64,000 bases of DNA. Source: an uncultured Planctomycetaceae bacterium (GTDB lineage Bacteria > Planctomycetota > Planctomycetia > Pirellulales > Pirellulaceae). Positions within the stretch are counted from its first letter, which is position 1. Every line of letters starts with the position of its first letter. Position numbers and translations under genes: made by a program. Shown one piece after another: positions 46,158-58,178 of this stretch. The notes beneath the pieces are model-generated. The model saw nothing but the letters and a program-made list of their open reading frames with translations. It did not search any database and had not been told where the DNA came from. The stretch is taken from assembly GCA_937862885.1 (NCBI GenBank), contig CALMEE010000152.1, positions 35,870-99,869 on the forward strand. The letters run 5' to 3'.

Positions 46158-49100
46158 CTAAGCACGCCCGCCATTGAGTTGATTTTGCCATTCGACTAGC
46201 CGATCCCACTCGCCAGCCGCAGCTAAGCGGGCTTGATCCGGCCAAGTTGTCGGGTCGTGCACCACCAAGTTTCCATCGGTAGCGAGCAAATCCCGCAAAT
46301 AGTCGACTGTACAGTTAGCCAATGCTGGAAAACTGCTAATTCCGTTTGCATAAAGTAGTTGCTGAATCTTCGGACCAATACCTTCAATTCGAGTTAAATC
46401 ATCGACGTTGTGGGCCACGACCCGACCACCGTCCAACTGATTTTGCCACTCGATTAACTTTTCCCATTCGCCAACCGCAGCCAATTTGGCTTGATCCGGC
46501 CAAGTCGAAGGATCATGCATTGCCATGCTTCCTCCCTCTGACTCAAGGATGCCACGGATGAAGTGGACACTGCAATTTGACAAGTCTTGATAGGTGCAAA
46601 TACCGTTCGAAAACAGCAACTGTTGGATCCTTGGCCCAATGCCCTCAATCTTGGTCAAATCTTCGTAGATATTGCCCGTTCCGTGAGTGACTCGACCGCC
46701 ATGCAATTGATCCTGCCACTCCCGCAAACGGTCAAATTCACCAGCAGCAGCTAATTTCGCTTGATCTCCCCAAGTCGAAGGATCTTGCATGGCAAATTGC
46801 GATCCGCCAGAAGAGAGAATGGAGCGGAATTGGTCTGGCCCCAACTGGGCGAGATCAACATAAGTGTAAAGCCCATGCTTGTTTAGAAGCTGAGCGACGG
46901 CTGGTCCGATACCTTCAATCAATGTGAGGTCATCACCACCCGCCACTGGACCAGGAACATGCATGTTTCCGGCCTGCTCGTTGCCGTAATAGTCGCCAGC
47001 CCCGGTGAACAACCCAAACGTGTCTCCGCCATTATTGTCTGCAGCATACCCGCCCGACATATTGGCTCCACCATACGGCTGGTCGTACATCGAATCTCCT
47101 CCATAGTTTGCAGCCTGCTGCTGTTCGGGCTGGAATGACCCTTGAGCCGATTCGAGTAGTGGGAAAGACTTGGTCAACGACGGTCCACCGTGATCTGTAG
47201 TTTCATCCAAGGCTTCCAATTTAAAGTGAACCTCGGACTCTTGGAACGTACGGAAACCAGTGCCGGCTGGAATCAAGTGCCCCAGAATCACGTTTTCTTT
47301 GAGGCCCACCAAGTTGTCAACTTTTCCGGCAAGTGCTGCCTCTGTAAGCACCTTCGTGGTCTCTTGGAAACTGGCAGCCGAGATGAAGCTGGAACTCTGC
47401 ACGGAAGCCTTCGTGATCCCCAACAGTTGCGTGCTGCATGTGGCCATTTTTGGCTTAGTGCACTTGGCAGGAGTGCCACCCAAAGCTTCGATTTCTGTAT
47501 TCGTTTGCTCGAATACCTCGCGCAAGACTAACGTCTTTTCGATGAAATCACTATCTCCACGACTTGTGATTTTTACCTTTTTCATCAGTTCGTCATTTAC
47601 GCGCTTAAAGTCAAATCGGTCGCAGATGAAACCAGGTAGTAATTCTGTATCTCCCGGAGTTTCAATTCGTACCTTGCGCAGCATGCGCGACACGATAATT
47701 TCTATGTGCTTGTCATTGATTTCCACGCGTTGACTTCGATACACGCTCTGAATTTCGTGTTGCAGATATTGTTGCAGCGCTTCTTCGCTTGACACACGCA
47801 AAATGTCGTGCGGTACCAAAGGACCATCAACTAACGACTGGCCGGCTTTCACCACGTCGCCTGAATGTACTAAGAACCGTTTGTTTGGCGGAACCAAATG
47901 CTCGAATTCCTGCCCAGCATCATTGCGCACGATGATCACGCGTTTGCCGCGCTTTTTCTCAATTTGGATTTCGACAACACCATCGACTTCCGACAAGACA
48001 GCCGGATCCTTCGGCTTACGTGCCTCGAACACTTCTGTGACACGTGGCAAACCGCCCGTGATGTCGCCGACCCCCGATGATTCTCGTGGTGTTTCCGCGA
48101 TTGCCGTACCGGCCGAAATGTAATCACCTTCATTGGCGATAATGTGGGCTCGCTCTGGCAAGTAATAAACGTCCAGCGGTTTGCCGTCCTGATCTTCGAC
48201 GACGATTTGTGGATGCATTACGCCTTTGTGATCAATGATCGTCTTGCGAACGGTTCCGCTCGGGTCCCGTTCGACGCTCATTGTCTCACCCTCAATCACT
48301 TCTTCATATCGTACCCGACCACTAACTTCAGCCAAAATCGGAATCGTATGCGGATTCCATTGGCAAAGAACTGTGTTCGCCTTGACCTCTTGGTCATCCT
48401 TTACATTCAAGACAGCACCCATCGGGACTTTGTGAACTTCCAATTCACGTCCTTTCGGATCGAGGATCGCGATTTCGCCGTTTCGACCCAAAGCGACTGT
48501 GTCCCCTTTGTCGTTGGTCTTGTAGCGAATTCGCGTGAGCTTCACGATACCAGCGCGATTACAGCGCTTTTCAGATTCCTCTGTAGTTGTACCGGCCACA
48601 CCACCGATATGGAACGTACGCATCGTTAGCTGTGTTCCTGGTTCACCGATACTTTGAGCGGCGATAATACCAACCGCCATACCTTCCTCGACCATTGCCC
48701 CAGTTGACATGTCCATGCCGTAGCAGAGGCGGCAAACCCCTAATTGACTATCACACGTCATCGGGCTGCGAACTTGGATTTTTTCCAGCCCCATTTCCTC
48801 GATCTTGCGAGCGATATCAGGAGTGATCATTTCGTTTTCGCGAACGATTACTTCATCGGTCACTGGGTTTACAATATTTGCGCGGCTCACGCGACCGTTG
48901 ATCGCGGTTGCCAAACGCACCTCAACTTGTTCACCACGATAGATCACACCCTTGGTTATGCCCTGTGCTGTACCGCAATCGTGTTGGGTCACAACCACGT
49001 TCTGGGCCACGTCCGCGAGCTTGCGCGTTAGATAACCTGAATCCGCCGTTTTCAGAGCGGTATCGGCCAAGCCTTTCCGCGCACCATGTGTCGAGCTGAA

Positions 49101-51383
49101 ATACTCAAGCACATTGAGCCCCTCACGGAAGTTCGCTTTGATCGGCGTCTCAATGATCTCTCCAGTGGGCTTGGCCATCAAACCACGCATCCCCGCGAGC
49201 TGCCGGATTTGTTCCACACCACCGCGGGCACCCGAATGCGCCATCAAGTAAACTGGATTGACGTAACCGCCGCCCCGGTCGTCGTGTTCCATTGCGCTCA
49301 TCATGTCTTTCGTGATTTTTTCACGCGCATGTGTCCACGTATCGAGCACTTTGTTGTAGCGTTCCTGTTCGGTAATCAATCCTCGCGCGAAGACGGCCCG
49401 ATATTTCAAGGCGACTTTTTCCGCTTCGTTGACGATCTCGGTTTTCGACTCGGGAGTCACTAAGTCGTCCGTTGCAAACGACAAACCGCTACGTGTACTT
49501 TCGCGGAAACCAAGCTGATTCATATCGTCGAGCAGATTGATCGTGTCGCGTCTCCCCAACTTTTGGTAACAGTCCGAAATGACCGTCGCCAAGTCACCGC
49601 CGCGCAACGTATAGTTGTAGAAATCCATGCCTTGCGGCAGAATTGAATTGAACAAGATACGTCCATAGCTGGTTTCAATAATCCCTCCGAGACTGCGCTC
49701 TTCTTCGTTTTTGCGCACGTAGCGATCATCTCCCAACCGCAACTTAATCTTGGCATGCGTACTGATCACGCCTTGATTGAATGCCATTTCGGCTTCATCC
49801 TCGCTGTAGAAAGCCATCCCCTCCCCTTTTTGGCCTGGCATCGCAAGTGAGATGTAGTAGCAACCCATCACCGTATCTTGCGAAGGGCTCATGATTGGCT
49901 TGCCATTGCTCGGTGCGAAAATATTGTTGGTCGACATCATCAACGTGTGCGCTTCCACCTGGGCCTCGATCGACAAGGGCAAATGCACAGCCATTTGGTC
50001 ACCGTCAAAGTCTGCATTAAAACCACGGCAGACAAGCGGATGTAAATGAATGGCGTTTCCTTCGACTAACACAGGTTCAAACGCCTGAATGCCCATGCGG
50101 TGCAAGGTCGGAGCGCGATTCAATAGCACTGGGTGATTCTTAATCACCTCTTCCAAAATATCCCACACCTCCTCGTCGCGCCGTTCCAGCATCTTCTTGG
50201 CACTCTTGATCGTGTCCGCGTGCCCTTTATCTTTGAGTTTGCGAATGATAAAGGGTTGGTACAACTCCAGGGCGATCTTCTTGGGCAAGCCACATTGATG
50301 CAAACGCAATCGCGGACCGACAACGATCACCGATCGCGCGGAATAATCAACTCGTTTACCCAATAGATTTTCACGGAACCTTCCTTGCTTTCCCTTAATC
50401 ATGTCGGTGAGGGATTTCAAGGGACGGTTGCTGCTACCCAAAACCGGTCGCTTGCACCGATTGTTATCAAACAATGCGTCTACCGATTGTTGCAACATGC
50501 GTTTTTCGTTGCGAATGATGACCTCTGGAGCGTTGAGGTCAACGAGCTTTCGCAAGCGGTTGTTGCGATTGATGATACGGCGATACAGATCATTCAAGTC
50601 GCTGGTGGCGAAATTGCCACTGTCAAGTAACACCAGCGGCCGCAAATCGGGTGGAATTACGGGAATCACATCCAACACCATCCACTCGGGTCGATTGTCG
50701 CTATCGCGGATCGATTCCACAATTTTGAGTCGGTTCGTGATGTCCTTCTTACGCTGTTTGGAATTGGTTTCCGTTAGTTCCTTCCGCAAATCAAGCGCCA
50801 ATTGAACCAAGTCCAGATTGACGAGCAGTTTGCGAACGGCTTCGGCTCCCATTTCAGCTTCAAAGCTGTTTTCGCCATGCGTGTTCTTGGCATTTCGATA
50901 TTCTTCTTCGTTCAACAACTGGTACTTTTCAAACTTGGTCGAACCTGGATCGATGACCACGTAATCTTGAAAGTAAATTACTTTCTCGAGGCTACTGGTC
51001 TTCATATCCAGCAAGTTGCCCAAACGGCTTGGCATGGCCTTGAAGAACCAGATGTGCACGACCGGAGCGGCAAGCTCAATATGCCCCATCCGTTTACGAC
51101 GGACACGGGAGTGCGTGACTTTCACTCCGCAGCGATCGCAAATCATGCCTTTGTATTTCATGCCGCGGTACTTGCCGCAGGCACATTCCCAGTCCTTTTC
51201 CGGCCCAAAAATTCTTTCGCAGAAAAGTCCGTCCTTCTCAGCCCGATAGGTACGGTAATTGATGGTTTCTGGTTTTTTTACCTCACCCATGGACCAACTG
51301 CGAATGTCTTGCGGCTTCGCCAAGTTGATTTTCACGGACGAATAGTCGTTGATACGATCATAGGAGATGTCGGCAGTTGCCAT
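46158..51383 (-). CDS. rpoC: RNA polymerase beta' subunit with C-terminal triple helix-hairpin-helix-like extension
   Basis: 1741 residues from the ATG at 51383 with no internal stop. The first ~1414 residues are a normal beta' core: N-terminal zinc site C67/C69/C82/C85, catalytic [12 protein letters not shown], and the second zinc site (HDCGTAQG with [11 protein letters not shown]). After about residue 1415 comes a ~69-residue linker rich in Gly, Tyr, Asn and Gln ([17 protein letters not shown]). Then three tandem repeats follow: residues 1484-1564, 1574-1654 and 1661-1741, each with DLTxIEGIGP near its start, DPxTWxDQAxLAAxGE in the middle and QLxGGR at the end. The IEGIGP hairpin is characteristic of helix-hairpin-helix nucleic-acid-binding modules. 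It is the second-last gene of the rpoB-rpoC unit, followed after 233 nt by rpsL. Core call certain; function of the tail unknown. Confidence 0.95.
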   Translation of the reverse strand: MATADISYDRINDYSSVKINLAKPQDIRSWSMGEVKKPETINYRTYRAEKDGLFCERIFGPEKDWECACGKYRGMKYKGMICDRCGVKVTHSRVRRKRMGHIELAAPVVHIWFFKAMPSRLGNLLDMKTSSLEKVIYFQDYVVIDPGSTKFEKYQLLNEEEYRNAKNTHGENSFEAEMGAEAVRKLLVNLDLVQLALDLRKELTETNSKQRKKDITNRLKIVESIRDSDNRPEWMVLDVIPVIPPDLRPLVLLDSGNFATSDLNDLYRRIINRNNRLRKLVDLNAPEVIIRNEKRMLQQSVDALFDNNRCKRPVLGSSNRPLKSLTDMIKGKQGRFRENLLGKRVDYSARSVIVVGPRLRLHQCGLPKKIALELYQPFIIRKLKDKGHADTIKSAKKMLERRDEEVWDILEEVIKNHPVLLNRAPTLHRMGIQAFEPVLVEGNAIHLHPLVCRGFNADFDGDQMAVHLPLSIEAQVEAHTLMMSTNNIFAPSNGKPIMSPSQDTVMGCYYISLAMPGQKGEGMAFYSEDEAEMAFNQGVISTHAKIKLRLGDDRYVRKNEEERSLGGIIETSYGRILFNSILPQGMDFYNYTLRGGDLATVISDCYQKLGRRDTINLLDDMNQLGFRESTRSGLSFATDDLVTPESKTEIVNEAEKVALKYRAVFARGLITEQERYNKVLDTWTHAREKITKDMMSAMEHDDRGGGYVNPVYLMAHSGARGGVEQIRQLAGMRGLMAKPTGEIIETPIKANFREGLNVLEYFSSTHGARKGLADTALKTADSGYLTRKLADVAQNVVVTQHDCGTAQGITKGVIYRGEQVEVRLATAINGRVSRANIVNPVTDEVIVRENEMITPDIARKIEEMGLEKIQVRSPMTCDSQLGVCRLCYGMDMSTGAMVEEGMAVGIIAAQSIGEPGTQLTMRTFHIGGVAGTTTEESEKRCNRAGIVKLTRIRYKTNDKGDTVALGRNGEIAILDPKGRELEVHKVPMGAVLNVKDDQEVKANTVLCQWNPHTIPILAEVSGRVRYEEVIEGETMSVERDPSGTVRKTIIDHKGVMHPQIVVEDQDGKPLDVYYLPERAHIIANEGDYISAGTAIAETPRESSGVGDITGGLPRVTEVFEARKPKDPAVLSEVDGVVEIQIEKKRGKRVIIVRNDAGQEFEHLVPPNKRFLVHSGDVVKAGQSLVDGPLVPHDILRVSSEEALQQYLQHEIQSVYRSQRVEINDKHIEIIVSRMLRKVRIETPGDTELLPGFICDRFDFKRVNDELMKKVKITSRGDSDFIEKTLVLREVFEQTNTEIEALGGTPAKCTKPKMATCSTQLLGITKASVQSSSFISAASFQETTKVLTEAALAGKVDNLVGLKENVILGHLIPAGTGFRTFQESEVHFKLEALDETTDHGGPSLTKSFPLLESAQGSFQPEQQQAANYGGDSMYDQPYGGANMSGGYAADNNGGDTFGLFTGAGDYYGNEQAGNMHVPGPVAGGDDLTLIEGIGPAVAQLLNKHGLYTYVDLAQLGPDQFRSILSSGGSQFAMQDPSTWGDQAKLAAAGEFDRLREWQDQLHGGRVTHGTGNIYEDLTKIEGIGPRIQQLLFSNGICTYQDLSNCSVHFIRGILESEGGSMAMHDPSTWPDQAKLAAVGEWEKLIEWQNQLDGGRVVAHNVDDLTRIEGIGPKIQQLLYANGISSFPALANCTVDYLRDLLATDGNLVVHDPTTWPDQARLAAAGEWDRLVEWQNQLNGGRA

Positions 51384-51593
51384 AAGCTCCTGACTCCTTG
51401 TATGAGGTTAAAGAAAATTTCAAGTAACTCGATTGACCGAGCCTCAATCGATCAGCCCAACATGGCTAAAGGCTCAGATCCTAATGGTTGATGCGCAATC
51501 TGTTGCGAATGCCGTTTTGTTTCAATCACAATTAAAGGGTTAATAAACTCCCGATCGCACGTCGCCAGTTGCTGCGATGGGTTAAAGAACACG

Positions 51594-54500
51594 CTAATTC
51601 TTGCGCTTTTCTAAGTGCATATTCAGGGCAAGTCCCCGGATTTCATTGGTAAGGACGTCAAAGCTCGCCGGAGTACCCGCCTCCAGTGTATTTTCACCTT
51701 TGACCATCGACTCATAGATCTTGGTCCGCCCTTCTACATCGTCGCTCTTGACCGTTAACAGTTCCTGCAAAATGTACGCGGCGCCATAGGCTTCTAATGC
51801 CCAGACTTCCATTTCACCAAACCGTTGGCCGCCAAACCTTGCCTTGCCGCCAAGAGGTTGTTGAGTGATCAACGAATAAGGACCAGTGCTTCGGGCATGA
51901 ACTTTGTCGTCAACCAAATGATGCAGCTTCAGCATGTAAATGTAGCCCACGGTCGTTTCTTGCTCCAATGGCAATCCAGTCCTGCCATCGTAAAGGCGTG
52001 CCTTTCCGTGACGCGGCAACCCTGCATGCTCCAAACAATCGTTGATTGTCGTCTCATCTGCGCCATCAAACACAGGCGTGATCGCGCGAAAACCGGCCTT
52101 GACTCCGGCCCACCCCAAATGCGTCTCCAGAATCTGGCCAACGTTCATACGGCTGGGAACGCCCAACGGATTGAGGAGTATCTGCAATGGAGTTCCGTCC
52201 TCAAGATAAGGCATGTCTTCCACAGGCATGATCTTGGAAATCACCCCTTTGTTACCGTGCCTACCCGCCATCTTGTCACCCACCGAGATAACTCGCTTGG
52301 TAGCAATGTAAACTTTGACCATTTGCAGGACGCCGCTTTTCAACTCATCGCCCCGTTTCATGCTATTAAGTTTGCGATCACGCATCTCAATTGAGATGTC
52401 CACAACCGGCCAATGTTCATCGTAAATAGCTTGAATCTGGCTGATTCTATCGGCACTTCGCAAGTTGTCCAGAATCGAATCGATGCGGAAATTACTGGCT
52501 TTTTCCACAATAAATTTCACGTCCTGGTCTTGCGTGTAGTGGTTACCATCTTCGTCAGTCAATTTTTTGCCGATGACCTTTTCGATTTCATCCACCATAA
52601 CCGCAAATGCCTTAGCAATTTTCTCGTTGCCTTCCAGCTCAGCGGCCTTGCGGTCCTTTTCCACAACCTTGCGCTCTTCGTCAGTTAGACTAAGCGTGCG
52701 TGCGAAACGCTGGGTGTCGATGACAATGCCCTCAACTCCAGACGGCACGACGAGCGAGTCGTTCTTTACGTCTTCACCAGCTCGGCCGAAGATCGCGTGC
52801 AACAGCTTTTCCTCAGGCGTAAGTTCCGTTTTTGATTTTGGTGAAACTTTGCCCACAAGGATATCGTCAGGTCGCACGTACGTACCCACCTGCACGATGC
52901 CGTTTGCGTCCAAGTTGCGTAACATTTTCTCACTGACGTTGGGAATATCTCGCGTGAATTCTTCCCGTCCCAACTTGGTTTCTCGAATCTCGACATCGAA
53001 TTCTTCAATATGAAGCGAAGTGTACGTGTCGTTCTTTACCAACTCCTCGCTCAGAATAATCGCGTCCTCGAAGTTGTAACCTTCGAACGACATGAAGCCG
53101 ACCAAAACATTGCGCCCGAGCGACAAGACACCCTGATAGGTCGCAGCACCATCAGCAATAATCTGTCCACGCGAAACTTTCTCGCCAAGTTTCACAATCG
53201 GTTTCTGATTCAAGCAAGTGCGCTCATTGAGACCGACGTACTTTTGCAAGTGATAAATATCGTTCTCGATCTCAATTCGGGTGGCATCAACGTAGGTGAC
53301 CTTCCCAGCTTTCTTGGCTTTGATCACCATACTCGAGTTTTCGGCAATTACTTCTTCCAAGCCGGTGCCGACGACGGGCGGTTCCGCAACCAGCAAAGGC
53401 ACTGCTTGCCGCTGCATGTTGGAACCCATCAACGCTCGGTTGGCATCATCGTGCTCCAAAAACGGAATCAATCCCGCTGACACACCAACCATTTGACTTG
53501 GCGAAACATCAATGTACTCCACCTTTTCCGGCGACACGATTTCAAAGTCAGAGCGATGCCGGGCAATGATGTTGCCCCCCATGGTCTTGACACCCTCAAT
53601 CACGCCGTTGGTCACCACGGTGTCCGCTGGAGCAACGTACGCTTCAGCTTCTTCGTCGGCACGCAGCCAGACAACATCTTGCGTGACCTTGCCTTTGTTG
53701 ACGATTCGATACGGAGTCACCAAGAAGCCGAAGTCATCCACTCCAGCATACAGGGCCAAACTCGAAATCAATCCAATATTGGTTCCTTCTGGCGTTTCAA
53801 TAGGACAGATGCGCCCATAGTGTGAGATGTGCACGTCGCGCACTTCGAAACCGGCGCGTTTTCGATTCAATCCGCCCGGACCCAATGCCGATAGCCGCCG
53901 CTCGTGAGTAAGCTGGGACAATGGATTCGTTTGGTCCACCACTTGTGAAAGTTCGCCGCGACCGAAGAAATACTCGATAGCCGCTGAAACGCTCTTCGGA
54001 TTAATCAGACTCCTCGGGGTCATGTCCTCTTGGTCTTTTAAGCTCATGCGCTCTTGGACTGTGCGACGCAACTTGAGGAAACCCTTACGTAATTCATCAC
54101 CAGCAAGTTCGTCGATCGTTCGCAAGCGACGATTTCCCAAGTGATCGATATCGTCAATTTGCGCGTCCGAACCAACCGTTGAAAGCTTAAGCAAATAGCG
54201 GATTGCCGCAACCAAGTCATCGGCGCAAAGCGTCATAACTTTTTCGGAAACATTCGATGCCAGTTTGCGGTTGACGCGAAAACGCCCTACCCGACCGAGT
54301 CGGTAGCGATTGGTGTCAAAAAACTTCTCGTGGAACAAGGCTCGCGCTCGATCCAGTTGCGGTGGATTGCCGGGGCGCAATCGCTGATAAATCCGCAGCA
54401 GCGCCTCTTCGTGGCTTGAAGTCGAATCATCGACCAAGGAATTGAAAATCAGCGAATTCTTTGGTGGATCAATTACTTCCACCATTTTGATACCAGACGT

Positions 54501-55328
54501 ACAAATCGTCTCGGCCATTTCCTTAGCGATGGCTCCGCCAGATTCAACAATAATCTCGCCAGCACGATCGCTGGTTGAAGGATAGACAACGTCATCCACC
54601 GCGATGCGCCCTTCGATTTTGATCGCACTGCGACGATCGACGACCTTGACCTTCGTCGACTCGTAAAATGCGCGAATGATATCGGCGTTTTCACTGTATT
54701 TTGGATCCATGGCGCGCAGCAAAGTCAACGCAGAAAACTTTCCGCTTTGATCGATGCGGACGGTTAACAGGTCCTTCTTGGTCGCGTTGATCTCAATCCA
54801 ACTTCCGCGTTCCGGGATTACACGGCAACTCGGCAACTTACGATCGCTTGTTCCCTCGGTCTCCATCACGAAGTCGATACCTGGGCTGCGGTGGAGTTGG
54901 CTTACGACCACACGTTCAGCGCCATTGATAATAAATTCACCACCACCCATCATGATGGGAATGTCACCCAAGTAAACTTCTTCCTCTTGAGGCTGGTCCT
55001 TCACCAAACGCAACCAGACTCGAAATGGGCGACCGTAAGTAAGTCGTAACTGACGGCATTCTTCCGGTGTATATCGCGGTTTTCCCAGTTCGTATTTTAC
55101 ATATTCCAATCGAACTAGCTTATCGTAACTTTCGATCGGAAAAATCTCGCGCAACACAGCTTCGATTCCTTGATCCTTGCGTTTTTCCGCAGCGACTTCG
55201 TATTGCAAGAACTTCTCGTAACTGGCTGTTTGTATTCCCGTCAAGTCGGGAGGAGCCGTATAGACTCGATCGCTTCCGAAAATTCTTCGTTCCTTGGGCG
55301 TAATTCGGCGCTCAACTAAAGTTGCCAT
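51594..55328 (-). CDS. rpoB: RNA polymerase beta subunit
   Basis: 1244 residues from the ATG at 55328. The rifampicin-pocket segment [20 protein letters not shown] is followed by [11 protein letters not shown] and [13 protein letters not shown], and the C-terminal [20 protein letters not shown] is conserved. The size is usual for a bacterial beta subunit without large insertions. It forms half of the active centre with beta'. In the pocket, E. coli Asp516, His526 and Ser531 equivalents are kept, with Val for Phe514 and Met515 and Thr for Asn518. rpoC follows after 210 nt. A long gap separates it from rplL. Confidence 0.97.
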   Translation of the reverse strand: MATLVERRITPKERRIFGSDRVYTAPPDLTGIQTASYEKFLQYEVAAEKRKDQGIEAVLREIFPIESYDKLVRLEYVKYELGKPRYTPEECRQLRLTYGRPFRVWLRLVKDQPQEEEVYLGDIPIMMGGGEFIINGAERVVVSQLHRSPGIDFVMETEGTSDRKLPSCRVIPERGSWIEINATKKDLLTVRIDQSGKFSALTLLRAMDPKYSENADIIRAFYESTKVKVVDRRSAIKIEGRIAVDDVVYPSTSDRAGEIIVESGGAIAKEMAETICTSGIKMVEVIDPPKNSLIFNSLVDDSTSSHEEALLRIYQRLRPGNPPQLDRARALFHEKFFDTNRYRLGRVGRFRVNRKLASNVSEKVMTLCADDLVAAIRYLLKLSTVGSDAQIDDIDHLGNRRLRTIDELAGDELRKGFLKLRRTVQERMSLKDQEDMTPRSLINPKSVSAAIEYFFGRGELSQVVDQTNPLSQLTHERRLSALGPGGLNRKRAGFEVRDVHISHYGRICPIETPEGTNIGLISSLALYAGVDDFGFLVTPYRIVNKGKVTQDVVWLRADEEAEAYVAPADTVVTNGVIEGVKTMGGNIIARHRSDFEIVSPEKVEYIDVSPSQMVGVSAGLIPFLEHDDANRALMGSNMQRQAVPLLVAEPPVVGTGLEEVIAENSSMVIKAKKAGKVTYVDATRIEIENDIYHLQKYVGLNERTCLNQKPIVKLGEKVSRGQIIADGAATYQGVLSLGRNVLVGFMSFEGYNFEDAIILSEELVKNDTYTSLHIEEFDVEIRETKLGREEFTRDIPNVSEKMLRNLDANGIVQVGTYVRPDDILVGKVSPKSKTELTPEEKLLHAIFGRAGEDVKNDSLVVPSGVEGIVIDTQRFARTLSLTDEERKVVEKDRKAAELEGNEKIAKAFAVMVDEIEKVIGKKLTDEDGNHYTQDQDVKFIVEKASNFRIDSILDNLRSADRISQIQAIYDEHWPVVDISIEMRDRKLNSMKRGDELKSGVLQMVKVYIATKRVISVGDKMAGRHGNKGVISKIMPVEDMPYLEDGTPLQILLNPLGVPSRMNVGQILETHLGWAGVKAGFRAITPVFDGADETTINDCLEHAGLPRHGKARLYDGRTGLPLEQETTVGYIYMLKLHHLVDDKVHARSTGPYSLITQQPLGGKARFGGQRFGEMEVWALEAYGAAYILQELLTVKSDDVEGRTKIYESMVKGENTLEAGTPASFDVLTNEIRGLALNMHLEKRKN

Positions 55329-56024
55329 GGTTCAGAACTGCTCCTGGGCATGAAATGGATCTTAAAATTACTATTTTGGAACAATTGACATAAACGGACG
55401 CAGCAAGCTGGCTCATGTAAATTGCCAAAAAATCATCAGCACTATTACCGTTGTACCCCGTTAAATACAAAAGTCTAAAGTTCGCTTCGAGCTTTGAATT
55501 TCGTATTAACTTGTGGAAAATCACTTCACTGTCGAAGTGACAAATTTGAATTCACTTCCTTGCCACCTGGCCAAAGCCAGTCAAATCATTGCGCACGTAG
55601 CTTGGACCAATCCCTCAAAATTCGTGAAATACTTGGACCTTAATCCCCAAGAGAAAAAATGAAGATGCGTCCCTTGGCAGTGCCGAAACGGATGGAACAC
55701 AACCATAGCGCGCAAGTAGAACGCCAAACGACATCGGTCGTTTTGCGTTCATACGCGGTTTAGTAAAAACTTGGAATTGCTGGTGCAAAACAGGGCCAGT
55801 GACGTACGTTTCGTGCTACCGATTTGCTACACCCACAAATTACTTGCTGCCTGAGCAAGAATTCGGTCATGAATGCGACTGAAGGAGTATCGAATGCCAG
55901 AAATCAGGGAACAAGCCGTGAAAACTGTTGGATGCATCAATCTCCCAATCCCATCGCAAGTGCAACAAACGAAAATTGAAGTGAAATTCCTGCCTGCGAC
56001 TTCCTTGTCTCCGTATCCCTAAGC
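55329..56024. other. Long rplL-rpoB intergenic region
   Basis: About 700 nt of non-coding sequence between rplL and rpoB. It holds a near-perfect inverted repeat at 55720-55749 and a smaller one at 55522-55539. No gene is supported here. It could contain an internal promoter or an attenuator/RNase processing region. Confidence 0.6.
55720..55749 (-). promoter_or_regulatory. Strong hairpin between rplL and rpoB
   Basis: In the transcript AACGCAAAACGAC and GTCGTTTGGCGTT pair over 13 positions (one A-G mismatch) around a 4-nt loop CGAT. There is no T run, so it is more likely a processing or attenuation structure than an intrinsic terminator. It lies 391 nt upstream of rpoB. Confidence 0.5.
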
Positions 56025-56432
56025 CTATTTCAATTCGACGCTTCCACCCGCAGCCTCAATATCGGCTTTGATCTTGTCTGCTTCTTCCTTCGATGCACCT
56101 TGTTTCAGCGTTGCTGGGACGCCTTCAACCATTTTCTTAGCATCCATGAGTGATGCTCCAGTAATGTTCTTCACGACTTTGACGACATCGAGTTTCTTGT
56201 CACCAAATCCTGTCAAAACGACATCGAACTCAGTCTTAACGGCTTCGGCCCCACCGCCACCTCCGCCATCTCCGCTCGGTGCCATAACCACTGCACCACC
56301 TGCAGCGGGTTCGATACCATGAACATCCTTCAAATAGTCACTCAACTCTTTGGCTTCTTTGAGAGTCAAGTTTGCGATTTTATCTCCCAGTTCTTTCGAA
56401 AGACTGGAAAATTCAATTGTTGCTTCAGTCAT
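56025..56432 (-). CDS. rplL: Ribosomal protein L7/L12
   Basis: 135 residues from the ATG at 56432. The C-terminal domain has EFDVVLTGFGDKKLDVVKVV and the typical GASLMDAKKMVEGVPATLKQ. An Ala/Gly hinge (MAPSGDGGGGGGAEAV) links it to the N-terminal dimerisation helix. It forms the ribosomal stalk that recruits GTPases. The hinge is a little longer than in E. coli and Gly-rich. It follows rplJ by 93 nt. Confidence 0.96.
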   Translation of the reverse strand: MTEATIEFSSLSKELGDKIANLTLKEAKELSDYLKDVHGIEPAAGGAVVMAPSGDGGGGGGAEAVKTEFDVVLTGFGDKKLDVVKVVKNITGASLMDAKKMVEGVPATLKQGASKEEADKIKADIEAAGGSVELK

Positions 56433-56525
56433 TTTGCCTTTCCTTTAATAGGTTGATTGTATCAGTTTGTTGCTCAATGGAGTGATAGTTTTATTAAAAA
56501 ATCTTGTTGAAGTCTACCAACAACA

Positions 56526-57041
56526 TTATTCTTCCGCTTTGGTTGAGATTTGACTGGCCAATTGACCACCAGGACCAATGATTTGACTCGCCAATTTGGC
56601 TCCCGGTGACAACAACTGACCCGAGAGGATGCTGAGTTGCTCGGCCCGGTTCGGCCATTTGCTGATTTCACGAACTCGATTGGCAGTCAACGGCTCGCCA
56701 TCCATTGCCCCGCCACGTGGTTCAAATTTCGGGTATGCACCACTCTTGTCGATCGCAGTTACTTCTTTCACCAGCGACACGAAATCCTCGCAACCCCACA
56801 GAACAGCCGCCGGGCCGTTCAAACCTTGGAAGGCCGGATTGAGGGGTGTGCCTTCGGTTGCGCGTCGTGCCAAGCTGTTCTTGACCACGATAACTCGAAT
56901 ACTCTTCTTTCTCAATTCGCTACGCAGGGCTGCGGTTTGGTCGGAATTGAGGCCGACTACATTGGCAACTACGCAGTTCTCAACACCTTTGAGCCGACGC
57001 TGCAACTCTTCGGTAATCAAATTCTTGACTAATTTACTCAT
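56526..57041 (-). CDS. rplJ: Ribosomal protein L10
   Basis: 171 residues from the ATG at 57041. It has the L10 pattern SKLVKNLITEELQRRL, LRSELRKKSIRVIVVKNSLA and a C-terminal helix (SILSGQLLSPGAKLASQIIG) that carries L7/L12 dimers. L10 anchors the stalk to 23S rRNA. The 275-nt gap before it (57042-57316) is where an L10 leader would be expected, but I could not confirm one. Confidence 0.95.
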   Translation of the reverse strand: MSKLVKNLITEELQRRLKGVENCVVANVVGLNSDQTAALRSELRKKSIRVIVVKNSLARRATEGTPLNPAFQGLNGPAAVLWGCEDFVSLVKEVTAIDKSGAYPKFEPRGGAMDGEPLTANRVREISKWPNRAEQLSILSGQLLSPGAKLASQIIGPGGQLASQISTKAEE

Positions 57042-57316
57042 CGATCTTACTCAATATTCAATTTAAAAGCCGCATCACAACAACCGTCTACTCGGTTCTT
57101 TGGCCATCGGTGAATGATATTAACGCCGCCCCGCAGTACCTACGAAACTCGCCCTACTTGCATAAATCCTTGTGAACTCGAGTTGCCATTGAAAACCCTT
57201 AAGTGAAATTCTCAATCGTCAGATACGACCGCGACAAATGGCCCAAACGTATGCAATCGATCTTCAATCGTTTTTCCGGAATTCGACTCGTGCTCAAATT
57301 ATGGATGTGAAGCCTG

Positions 57317-57994
57317 TTACGCCGCGATCTGGATCCCCGGACTCATTGTCGCAGCAATATGAATTCCCTTTATAAAATTACCCTTAATTGAGTTCGGTTT
57401 CAATGACTCAACGAAGCGAATAAAGGCGCGAATGTTCTCTTGCAGCTGTTCGGGCGTGAAGCTTAAACGTCCGACAATGGCGTGAACGTTTCCGCCTGAA
57501 TCATTGCGGAATTCAACCTTACCGGCCTTGTACTCGGAGACTGCGGTCGCGACATCGGGAGTTACGGTGCCCGCTCGGGGGGATGGCATCAAGCCGCGCG
57601 GTCCCAATACTTTTCCGAGCGGCCCGACGACCCCCATCATATCTGGTGTCGCAATACAAACGTCAAATTCTAACCACCCACCCTTGATCTTTTCAGCTAA
57701 GTCCTGTTGCCCAACAAAGTCTGCACCGGCAGAATTGGCTGCGTCGGCATTTTCGCCTTTGGCAAAGACAACCACGCGTTGCGACTTGCCAATACCGTGG
57801 GGAAGGACGATGGACCCACGGACCAATTGATCAGCCTGTTTCGCATCGATCCCCAGTCTCATATGAACCTCGACCGACTGCTCGAATTTGGTCCCGCCAA
57901 ACTCCTTCAGCAGACTGACTGCCTTGGAAAGATCTTGCGGTTGTCCAGGAACCTTTTCCGCATGTTGTCTGTATCGTTTTGATCGTTTTACCAT
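57317..57994 (-). CDS. rplA: Ribosomal protein L1
   Basis: About 225 residues from the ATG at 57994 ([10 protein letters not shown]), the usual L1 start; an upstream in-frame extension to 58090 is unlike L1. Typical blocks are [57 protein letters not shown] and [19 protein letters not shown]1 binds 23S rRNA at the E-site stalk and in many bacteria represses its own operon. It follows rplK by 184 nt. Confidence 0.96.
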   Translation of the reverse strand: MVKRSKRYRQHAEKVPGQPQDLSKAVSLLKEFGGTKFEQSVEVHMRLGIDAKQADQLVRGSIVLPHGIGKSQRVVVFAKGENADAANSAGADFVGQQDLAEKIKGGWLEFDVCIATPDMMGVVGPLGKVLGPRGLMPSPRAGTVTPDVATAVSEYKAGKVEFRNDSGGNVHAIVGRLSFTPEQLQENIRAFIRFVESLKPNSIKGNFIKGIHIAATMSPGIQIAA

Positions 57995-58178
57995 TGTCTT
58001 TACTTCAATTTCTACTTCTACTTCAAAAGCCTTTTGGCAATTCCCTTGACGCCGAAAGGGGACGTATCCTGATGCCGACTGCTTCCTCACTGTCCGCCAT
58101 TTAGCGATCGTGAACCGCCTAAACCGTTAAACCTGGTCCTTTAACCACATGGCACTCTACAATATGGCCCTGTTCAGC

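Noticed and set aside
46158..46934. Idea that the rpoC tail is a separate downstream gene
   Set aside because: There is no stop between core and repeats and no start with a clear ribosome binding site inside the linker; kept as one protein, but experimental ends would decide.
53870..53970. Rifampicin-resistance substitutions in rpoB
   Set aside because: Key residues equivalent to Asp516, His526 and Ser531 are conserved; Val at 514/515 and Thr at 518 may be lineage-typical and do not support a resistance claim.
57042..57316. L10 leader RNA before rplJ
   Set aside because: The gap is the right place and size, but I could not verify the kink-turn fold by eye.
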